Source: Actinophytocola sp045807065
GTDB lineage: Bacteria > Actinomycetota > Actinomycetes > Mycobacteriales > Pseudonocardiaceae
Direction: 5' to 3'
Length of the DNA: 23,097 nucleotides
NCBI RefSeq assembly: GCF_045807065.1
Contig: NZ_JBJMIE010000469.1
Location: forward strand, 1 to 23,097
In this document: positions 17,612 through 23,097 of the stretch, in pieces
Layout of the letters: each line of letters starts with the position of its first letter
Position numbering within the stretch: position 1 is the first letter of the stretch
Made by a program: the position numbers and the translations under genes
Notes under the pieces: generated by a model
What the model saw: only the letters and a program-made list of their open reading frames with translations
The model's database searches: none
Told to the model about the DNA's origin: nothing

Positions 17612-18342
17612 CGACCGGTCCTGTCGCCGAGGATCGCGGCCAGCTCGCCACAGGCCTCATCGAGCAGCCAGTGTCCGACCGGGACGCCGTGCAGCTCCAG
17701 CGGACACGACGTGTGCCTGCGCCACCCGAGCAGCGCGCCCCGCCGGGTCTCACCGTCCCGCTCGCCGTAGCAGACCGTGATCGGCAGCGGCAGCGGCGGC
17801 GCGACTTCGTGGCGGTAGCCGGCGAGCACGGTGAAGTCCGCCCGGACAGCCGGCTCGGCGACCTTGCGCAGCCGTGGGTCGGCGGCGAGACCGGCGGGCA
17901 CGCCCCCGATGTCGGTCAGGTAGTCCCACAAGCTGTCCGACGGCAGGTCGGCCACGCGCCGCGGCCGCGGCGCGATGTCCGGTGCCTCGTAGGACACGAC
18001 CACGAACCGCCGGGGCAGCGGCACCGTCCCGGCGTGCAGCCGCCGGAGCACGCCGTAGGCCAGCAAGGCTCCGCCGCAGTACCCGAGAACGCTGTACGGT
18101 TCGCCGTCGAGCCGGTCGGCCAGCTCGGTGGCCAGTGTGGTGGCGAGGCTCGGGTAGTCGGTCCAGGCGGGTTCACTCAGCCGCGCCTGGCGGCCCGGCA
18201 GGTTCGCCGCCCAGAGCTCGACCTCGGCGGTCCTGGCCAGCTCGGCGAGCTGGGCGCAGCCGCCGCCCGCGTGGGGGAATGCGAAGACCGGCTCGCCGCC
18301 GGGGTCGCCGAGCCGTACGAACCAGTCCCGGGCGCAGCTCAC
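17608..18342 (-). CDS. Type II (editing) thioesterase, nucleophile Ser replaced by Cys
   Basis: 244 residues, the usual length of the stand-alone alpha/beta-hydrolase thioesterases that accompany NRPS and PKS systems and free stalled carrier proteins. Family marks seen: FPHAGGG near residue 25, LPGRQARLSEP, and the elbow at residues 87-92. The elbow reads GYCGGA where the family normally has GHSxGA, making Cys89 the likely nucleophile. Asp196 (YGERDGE) and His224 (VGHWLL) complete a plausible triad. Known precedent: some NRPS thioesterase domains use Cys, for example in beta-lactone release in obafluorin biosynthesis. An unusual release or transfer role is thus possible but not shown. The start is GTG overlapping the upstream NRPS stop (GTGA), with GGGAGG 7 bases before it. 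The stop overlaps the next NRPS start. Editing function is the default reading; the Cys makes it less certain. Confidence 0.93.
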   Translation of the reverse strand: MSCARDWFVRLGDPGGEPVFAFPHAGGGCAQLAELARTAEVELWAANLPGRQARLSEPAWTDYPSLATTLATELADRLDGEPYSVLGYCGGALLAYGVLRRLHAGTVPLPRRFVVVSYEAPDIAPRPRRVADLPSDSLWDYLTDIGGVPAGLAADPRLRKVAEPAVRADFTVLAGYRHEVAPPLPLPITVCYGERDGETRRGALLGWRRHTSCPLELHGVPVGHWLLDEACGELAAILGDRTGR

Positions 18343-21300
18343 CGCGTGACCTCCCCGCCGGCCAGGCGCTCGGCAAGCAGTGCCGGCGACGGCGCCTCGA
18401 AGATCAGCTCGAAGCTCACCGGGATGCTGGTCCGGTCGGTGATCCGGTCGGCCAGCTCGACGGCGAGCAGGGAATGGCCGCCCGCGAGGAAGAAGTTGGT
18501 GTCGGCGGACAGCCGGTCATCGTCCAGCACCTGCCGCCACAGCTCGACGAGCATGCGTGGCAGCGGTTCCGCGGGCAGCGGTGGCACCTCGCCATCGGGT
18601 GCGGCGACCAGCTTGGCCAGCGCCCGGTAGTCGATCTTGTCGTTTCCGGTCAGGGGGAACTCGGTCAGCACGGCGAACCGCGACGGGACCGCGGCCGCGG
18701 GCAGCCGGCGTGCGGCGTCGGCACGCAGCCGGTTCAGGTCGACCTCGCCGCCGGCGGTCCGCACCGCAGCCGCCAGCCGGAGGTGGCCGGCCGGATCCGG
18801 TTCGGTGAACACCGCGGCGGCGACCAGTTCGGGCAGTTCCTCCAGCACGGACTCGACCTCGGCGAGCTCGATCCGGTGTCCCCGGACCTTGACCTGCCGG
18901 TCAGCTCGGCCGAGGAACTCCAACTGCCCGTCGGGACGTTGCCGGACCTGGTCACCGGTCCGGTAGTAGCGGCCCACGCCGTCGGCGGTGGGGAACCGCT
19001 CGGCGGTCAGTGCGGGAGCTGACCGGTAACCGGCCGCGACACCGGCGCCGGCGATGCACAGCTCGCCGGGCTGTCCACAGGGGACGGTGCGGCCGGTCGG
19101 GTCGAGTACGAAGACCTCGGTGTTGGCGATCGGCGTTCCGATCGGCACCCGGTCAGGCACCGGCGAACGCAGCTCGGCCACGGTGGACCAGATGGTGGTC
19201 TCGGTCGGGCCGTAGACGTTGAACAGCCGGCACCCCGCCGCGAGCAACTGCTCGGCCAGCGGGGCGGTCAGCGGTTCGCCCCCGCACAACACCCGGCGGC
19301 CGCGCAGCCCGTCACGCAGATGCGGCACGAGCTGGCGCCAGGTGGTCGGGGTGGCCTGGACGACGGTGACCGCCTCGGCCTCGATCAGGCGTGCCACCGC
19401 CTCGCCGTCCAGCCGCACGTCGTCGGCGACCGAGACCACACCGGCGCCGCCGGCCAGTGCGACCACCAGTTCCAGCAGGGAGATGTCGAACGAGAACGTG
19501 GTCATCCACAACACCCGGTCACCGCTGCGGACATCGAGCAGCTCCGCGAAGTGCCGGACGACGTTGACCAGGTTGTCGTGCGTGACGTCGTCGCCTTTGG
19601 GGCGGCCGGTGGATCCGGACGTGTAGGTGACGTACGCGAGGTGGCTCGGCTCGGCGGGGATTGTGGGCTGGCCTTCGCCGACGTCGGCCAGGCGGACCAC
19701 CCGGCGACCGGACGCCCACGCCGCGGACACGGCGCCGTCGGCGATCAACATCCGGACACCCGCGTGGTCGAGTTCGTAGGCGGCGCGTTCGGTCGGGTGC
19801 GCCCGATCGAGCGGCAGGTAGGCCGCACCGGCGGACCACACGCCGAGCACGGCCGCGGCCAGCCCCGGACCCCGCCGGCAGGACAGGCCCACCACGTCTC
19901 CCGCGCGGACGCCGCCGGCGACCAGCGCGTCGCGCACGCCGGCGGCCCTGGCCAGCAACCGCCGGTAGGTCATCCCGTCGACGGCCGGCCGGTCGGGCGT
20001 TCGGGCAGCCTGGGCCGTGATCACGTCGAGGAGAGTCTCCGGCCCCCACGTGCGGGCCGTGTCGTTGACCACCCGCACCAGCTCGCGGTCGGCCGCCACC
20101 GCGAGGTCGACCGTCCTCAGTGGATCCTCCGCCGACCGGTCGAGCGCGAGCAGCAAATTCTCGTAACGCGCCAGCAGCATGGCGATGTCCGCCCGGTCGT
20201 GCACCTCGGTGCTGTACACCGCGATCAGACCGATTCCGGTGGCCTCGGGAACCACTCCCAGCTCGAGGTCCAGCCTGCTCATGCCGTGGAACGCGTCCAT
20301 GGGCGTGGCGACGGTACCGTCGATGGTCATCTGCCGGATCGCGGGCGGCATGAAGTTGAAGGAGTGCCGGAACAGCGGTACCCGCCAGTCCGCCGACCGG
20401 AGTGGCAACTCCCGCTGCAGCTCCTCGAAGGACACGTCACCGTGCTGCAGTCCGTTGAGGAATGCCGTGCGCGTCAGGGAGACCAGCTCGGCGAACGTCA
20501 TGTCCTCGTCGACGCGCACGCGGACGGGCAGGGTGTTGGCGTGGTAGCCGACAGCGCCGGACTCGACCGCGCCTCGGCGCGCGTTCGTCACCACCCCCAC
20601 GACCAGCTCCCTCCCGGCGCCATGCCGGGACAGCAGCAGGTAGTACGCGGCCAGCAGGACGATGCTGGTCGTGGACCTCGTGCGCACGCGAAGACGCTCC
20701 ACCGCGGCGGCACAGCGGGGGCCGAGCGTGTGGCCCAGGCGGTCGCCCGCGAACGTCGGCCGCGGCGGTGCGAGCTTGGCGCCCGCGAGGGCGGGCAACC
20801 CGCTGTCGAGACCCTTGAGGTGCTCCTTCCAGTACTCGACGGTCGCGGTGGCGACGGGAACGCCGGTGTGCAGGGAGATCTCGTCCCGCAGCTCGGCGGC
20901 GGGCTCGGCGCCGCTGGCATACGAGTCGTACAGCGACACCAGCTCACGTGCCAGGATCTGCACCGTGACGGCATCGCTGACGAGGTGGTGCATCACGCTG
21001 CACACCGCGCTGCCGCCCGGGACGGCGATCAGGTGGACCCGCACCAGCGGCGCTCGCTCGATGTCGAACGGCTCACCGACGAGCCGGGTCACGAACGCTT
21101 CCAGGTCCTCTGCCGAGCACGAGTGCATGGCGAGCGGCACCTCGACGTCCTCGACCGGCGAGATGTGCTTCCGCAGCGCGGATCCGGCCGCCCGCACGGT
21201 GGCACGCAACGCGGGATGCCGGTCGACGATGTGGTTGAAGGCCTGTCGCAACGGCCACCAGCGCAGCATCTTGTCCACGCGCCAGGCGAAACCGACGTTG

Positions 21301-21395
21301 CAGATGCCCCGCCCCGGAGCGAGGTGGTGCAACATCCACTGTGCCTGTTCCTTGCCCGTGAGCGGGAAGTCCGATGGCGTGTCGAGCACGGTCAC
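18339..21395 (-). CDS. NRPS module C-A(Gly-like)-PCP
   Basis: 1018 residues, GTG start with GAGAGGA about 6 bases upstream. The condensation domain (about 10-440) has MHHLVSDA with His136, His137 and Asp141, again Ala for the final Gly. The adenylation domain (about 455-925) has YTSGSTGRPKG, Asp637 in FDISLLE, VQATPTTW, CGGEP and NVYGPTETTIW, giving the code DILQLGVIWK, the same as in the other single-module NRPS of this window and one residue from the classical glycine code. The A10 Lys lies in LTGNDKIDYR. The PCP has Ser975 in GGHSLLA. It follows the free carrier protein gene after a 61-base gap. As its N-terminal C domain needs a donor, that free carrier is the natural candidate (inference). 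An N-terminal domain with an acyl-donor role (lipoinitiation type) cannot be excluded by eye. Confidence 0.95.
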   Translation of the reverse strand: MTVLDTPSDFPLTGKEQAQWMLHHLAPGRGICNVGFAWRVDKMLRWWPLRQAFNHIVDRHPALRATVRAAGSALRKHISPVEDVEVPLAMHSCSAEDLEAFVTRLVGEPFDIERAPLVRVHLIAVPGGSAVCSVMHHLVSDAVTVQILARELVSLYDSYASGAEPAAELRDEISLHTGVPVATATVEYWKEHLKGLDSGLPALAGAKLAPPRPTFAGDRLGHTLGPRCAAAVERLRVRTRSTTSIVLLAAYYLLLSRHGAGRELVVGVVTNARRGAVESGAVGYHANTLPVRVRVDEDMTFAELVSLTRTAFLNGLQHGDVSFEELQRELPLRSADWRVPLFRHSFNFMPPAIRQMTIDGTVATPMDAFHGMSRLDLELGVVPEATGIGLIAVYSTEVHDRADIAMLLARYENLLLALDRSAEDPLRTVDLAVAADRELVRVVNDTARTWGPETLLDVITAQAARTPDRPAVDGMTYRRLLARAAGVRDALVAGGVRAGDVVGLSCRRGPGLAAAVLGVWSAGAAYLPLDRAHPTERAAYELDHAGVRMLIADGAVSAAWASGRRVVRLADVGEGQPTIPAEPSHLAYVTYTSGSTGRPKGDDVTHDNLVNVVRHFAELLDVRSGDRVLWMTTFSFDISLLELVVALAGGAGVVSVADDVRLDGEAVARLIEAEAVTVVQATPTTWRQLVPHLRDGLRGRRVLCGGEPLTAPLAEQLLAAGCRLFNVYGPTETTIWSTVAELRSPVPDRVPIGTPIANTEVFVLDPTGRTVPCGQPGELCIAGAGVAAGYRSAPALTAERFPTADGVGRYYRTGDQVRQRPDGQLEFLGRADRQVKVRGHRIELAEVESVLEELPELVAAAVFTEPDPAGHLRLAAAVRTAGGEVDLNRLRADAARRLPAAAVPSRFAVLTEFPLTGNDKIDYRALAKLVAAPDGEVPPLPAEPLPRMLVELWRQVLDDDRLSADTNFFLAGGHSLLAVELADRITDRTSIPVSFELIFEAPSPALLAERLAGGEVTR

Positions 21396-21456
21396 CCGGC
21401 GTCCTCTCGATGACCAGCCGCGAGAGACGGCCTGCTCGTCACCGGTTCCCGGGACA
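21396..21456. other. 61-base gap between carrier protein gene and NRPS gene
   Basis: A short non-coding spacer within the minus-strand operon. Only the ribosome binding site of the NRPS gene (GAGAGGA, about 6 bases before its GTG) stands out. I see no convincing terminator stem with a T-run. Confidence 0.6.
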
Positions 21457-21705
21457 TCAGTTCCGGCTGGACACGATCTCGGCGGCCAGCGCCCGAGGGG
21501 TGGAGTGGTTGAAGATCAACGCGGTCTCGATGTCCTCCCCCAGCGTCTCCCGCACCCGGTTCATGATCCGCACGGCTGTCAACGACGAACCGTCCACCTC
21601 GACGAAGTCGACGTCGGGTGTCGCGGCGCCGAGCAACAGCTCCGCGCGCCAGATCTCCACCAGCTGATCCAGCAACTCGTCCCGCTCGCGGTCTGAATCC
21701 GACAC
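21457..21705 (-). CDS. Stand-alone carrier protein, first gene of the minus-strand operon
   Basis: 82 residues, a complete single carrier domain. FVEVDGSSLTAV aligns with FFxLGGDSLxAL, so the phosphopantetheine would attach at Ser41 just before Leu-Thr. The first Gly and the Asp of the motif are replaced by Asp and Ser. IFNHSTPRALA near residue 68 matches the usual helix 4 region. The GTG start has GAGGAG about 5 bases upstream; an ATG at 21721 is in another frame. No adenylation domain is fused, so its cargo must be loaded in trans by an enzyme inside or outside the window. As promoter-proximal gene ahead of the C-A-PCP protein, it may carry the starter unit (inference). Confidence 0.92.
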   Translation of the reverse strand: MSDSDRERDELLDQLVEIWRAELLLGAATPDVDFVEVDGSSLTAVRIMNRVRETLGEDIETALIFNHSTPRALAAEIVSSRN

Positions 21706-21854
21706 GTTCGCTCCTCGCCATCCGGTTCCCTACTCACTCGCCGGCGCACCGCCCGCCACATCCCGGAGGTGATCCTGCACGTTGGCCGGCTCGTCGGTCG
21801 CGTCCCAGAAAAACAGGACTGCGCGCGACCGCGATCCGCGGCAGGGGGCCGTCC

Positions 21855-21871
21855 CGACAGGGGATCTGTCG
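21855..21871. repeat. 17-base inverted repeat CGACAG-N5-CTGTCG, possible operator
   Basis: Six-base perfect arms around GGGAT, centred about 150 bases from both flanking start codons. Symmetry and position fit a dimeric repressor site, for example of the TetR or GntR type, but no regulator gene is in the window, so this is inference. No T-run follows, which speaks against a terminator. Confidence 0.4.
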
Positions 21872-21943
21872 CGGGATTGTGGGACGTGTTGGCCCGTCGT
21901 GGGCGGTCCACTATCGGTCGCGTAGTCGCGGGTCGGTCGAACA

Positions 21944-21964
21944 CGCGAGGTCGTCTCGCGACGA
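21944..21964. repeat. Nested inverted repeats CGCGA-N7-TCGCG and TCGTC-N4-GACGA
   Basis: CGCGA at 21944-21948 pairs with TCGCG at 21956-21960. Overlapping it, TCGTC at 21951-21955 pairs with GACGA at 21960-21964. The two structures are mutually exclusive and lie 54 or more bases before the plus-strand start. They could be an operator or a leader hairpin; with such GC-rich sequence, chance is also plausible. Confidence 0.3.
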
Positions 21965-22017
21965 TGTCGCGGCCGCCCACCACGTCGCCGCAAGTTTCCA
22001 GCGGAGGAGCTCGTCGA

Positions 22018-23097
22018 ATGGGCGGTTCGGACCCCATTGCCATCGTCGGCCTTGCCGGGCGTTTCCCTGGCGCCAAGGACATCGACGAGTTCCGGGACAA
22101 CATCCTCGGTGGTCGCGCGTCGATCTCCGACCTGCCTGCCGACGAGATGCTCGCCTACGGTGAACGACGCGGGATGATCGACCACCCGCGGTACGTGCCG
22201 CGACGCCCGATCCTGCACGACGAGGACGCCTTCGACGTCAAGGCGTTCGGGATGACCCCGCGCGAGGCGGAGCTGCGCGACCCGCAGTACCGGCTGTTCC
22301 TGGAGACCGCGCATGCCGTGCTGGGACACGGCGGCTACGACCCGTCGGTCTACACCGGACACATCGGCGTGTACGCGGGCACCAACGTCAACCGGTACCG
22401 CTACGACTTCGTCGAGCGGCGCCCGGACATCATCGACTCGGTCGGGTACCTGGCGGTGGACATCTCCAGCTCGCCGGACTACCTGTCGACGTTCGTGTCG
22501 TACAAACTCGGCCTGCGGGGCCCGAGTATGACGGTGCTGACCGCGTGTTCGACCTCGCTGGTCGCGGTACACGTGGCGTGCACCGCGATCCGCGCGGGCG
22601 ACTGCGACATGGCGATCGCCGGCGGTGTGGACGTCGAGTTCCCGTTCCACGCCGGGTATCTCTACCTCGAGGGCGGCATTCTCGCGGTGGACGGCGTGCC
22701 GCGGCCGTTCGACGAACACGCGACCGGCACGAACTTCGGCAACGGGGTCGGCGCCGTACTCCTCAAGCCGCTGTCCCGGGCGCTGGCCGACGGGGACACC
22801 ATCTACTCGGTCATCCTCGGCTCGGCGATCAACAATGACGGCAACCGGAAAGCCGGCTTCACCGCGCCCAGCGTGGACGGGCAGAGCGAATGCGTCCAAC
22901 GGGCGCTGCGGGCCGCCCACGTGGATCCGCGCACCATCTCCTACGTCGAGGCCCATGGCACGGCGACGCCGGTTGGCGACCCGATCGAGCTGACCGGGCT
23001 GATCGACGCGTTCCGCACCGTGGGCGGCCCGAACCTGCCCAAGCAGTACTGTGCGATCGGGTCGGTGAAGTCCAACATCGGCCACCTCGGCCAGGCC
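22018..23097 (+). CDS. Type I polyketide synthase, ketosynthase start (3' end outside window)
   Basis: The first 360 codons of a PKS gene transcribed away from the operon. ATG 22018 has GGAGGAG 8 bases upstream. The protein opens directly with a ketosynthase: MGGSDPIAIVGLAGRFPG, then RDPQYRLFLE, Cys177 in TACSTS, His313 in EAHGTAT and His356 in KSNIGH, so the triad is complete and a condensing KS is expected. No N-terminal docking or loading domain is present. Residue numbering of Cys and the first His equals that of the KS at the left end of the window, and the two share the motifs REAELRDPQ, YKLGLRGP and FTAYK/FVSYK, so they are close relatives. The window stops before any AT or reductive domain, so the extender and module composition are unknown. 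Confidence 0.95.
   Translation, partial: MGGSDPIAIVGLAGRFPGAKDIDEFRDNILGGRASISDLPADEMLAYGERRGMIDHPRYVPRRPILHDEDAFDVKAFGMTPREAELRDPQYRLFLETAHAVLGHGGYDPSVYTGHIGVYAGTNVNRYRYDFVERRPDIIDSVGYLAVDISSSPDYLSTFVSYKLGLRGPSMTVLTACSTSLVAVHVACTAIRAGDCDMAIAGGVDVEFPFHAGYLYLEGGILAVDGVPRPFDEHATGTNFGNGVGAVLLKPLSRALADGDTIYSVILGSAINNDGNRKAGFTAPSVDGQSECVQRALRAAHVDPRTISYVEAHGTATPVGDPIELTGLIDAFRTVGGPNLPKQYCAIGSVKSNIGHLGQA

Larger units (their letters stand above)
21706..22017. promoter_or_regulatory. Divergent intergenic region, probable promoters for both directions
   Basis: This 312-base region separates the minus-strand operon from the plus-strand PKS gene, the only place here where both transcripts can begin. 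It holds several inverted repeats (listed separately) and an 8-base pair GTGGGCGG (21899-21906) / CCGCCCAC (21973-21980). A weak plus-strand promoter candidate is TTGGCC (21889-21894), 17 bases, TATCGG (21912-21917). The other strand at 21910-21915 reads GATAGT, a possible -10 for the operon without a good -35. I could not support a gene inside it. Confidence 0.45.

Noticed and set aside
21855..21871. The inverted repeat as a rho-independent terminator
   Set aside because: No T-run follows on either strand and it lies upstream of both flanking genes.
21730..22017. Tail of a minus-strand frame in the divergent gap containing LFFWDATDEPANVQDHL
   Set aside because: It looks somewhat protein-like and has mostly G/C third positions, but I found no ATG, GTG or TTG start in frame within the gap, and upstream it is antisense to the KS gene. 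Possibly a gene remnant; not enough to call.

Overview
This 23.1-kb window is part of a nonribosomal peptide synthetase/polyketide synthase (NRPS-PKS) biosynthetic gene cluster from a high-GC actinomycete. The sequence shows very high GC, GTG and ATG starts, almost exclusive use of codons ending in G or C with a single TTA codon, and ATGA/GTGA stop-start overlaps. Genus cannot be decided here. I do not recognise the cluster as that of a named product.

Layout. Nine protein genes are well supported. Eight lie head to tail on the minus strand and read from about 21.7 kb down to the left edge: a free carrier protein (21705-21457); an NRPS C-A-PCP with a glycine-like code (21395-18339); a type II thioesterase with a Cys in place of the nucleophilic Ser (18342-17608); a second glycine-type C-A-PCP (17611-14564); a second free carrier protein (14567-14244); a PKS module KS-AT-KR-DH-ACP (14247-9037); a stand-alone condensation-like protein with a degraded HHxxxDG motif (8967 or 9024 to 7597); an NRPS A(Thr-like)-PCP-C-A(non-canonical)-PCP (7595-2712); and a PKS beginning KS-AT that leaves the window at position 1. 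That is nine minus-strand reading units if the condensation-like protein is counted separately from its neighbours. Four junctions are 4-bp overlaps and two others are gaps of 1 and 11 bases, so this looks like one long polycistronic operon. A 312-bp gap (21706-22017) separates it from a divergent PKS gene on the plus strand that starts with a ketosynthase and leaves the window at the right edge.

How the parts may work together (inference). The glycine modules would load and condense two glycines, the KS-AT-KR-DH-ACP module would add a malonyl unit and reduce and dehydrate it, the Thr-like A-PCP would receive the chain with help from the separate condensation-like protein, and the last C-A-PCP of that protein would add an unassigned residue before the chain goes to the next PKS. 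The two free carrier proteins, the free condensation-like protein and the editing thioesterase make this a partly dissociated assembly line, so strict collinearity should not be assumed. No release thioesterase domain, epimerase, MbtH-like protein, transporter, regulator gene, tRNA, rRNA, insertion sequence or CRISPR array was seen in the window.
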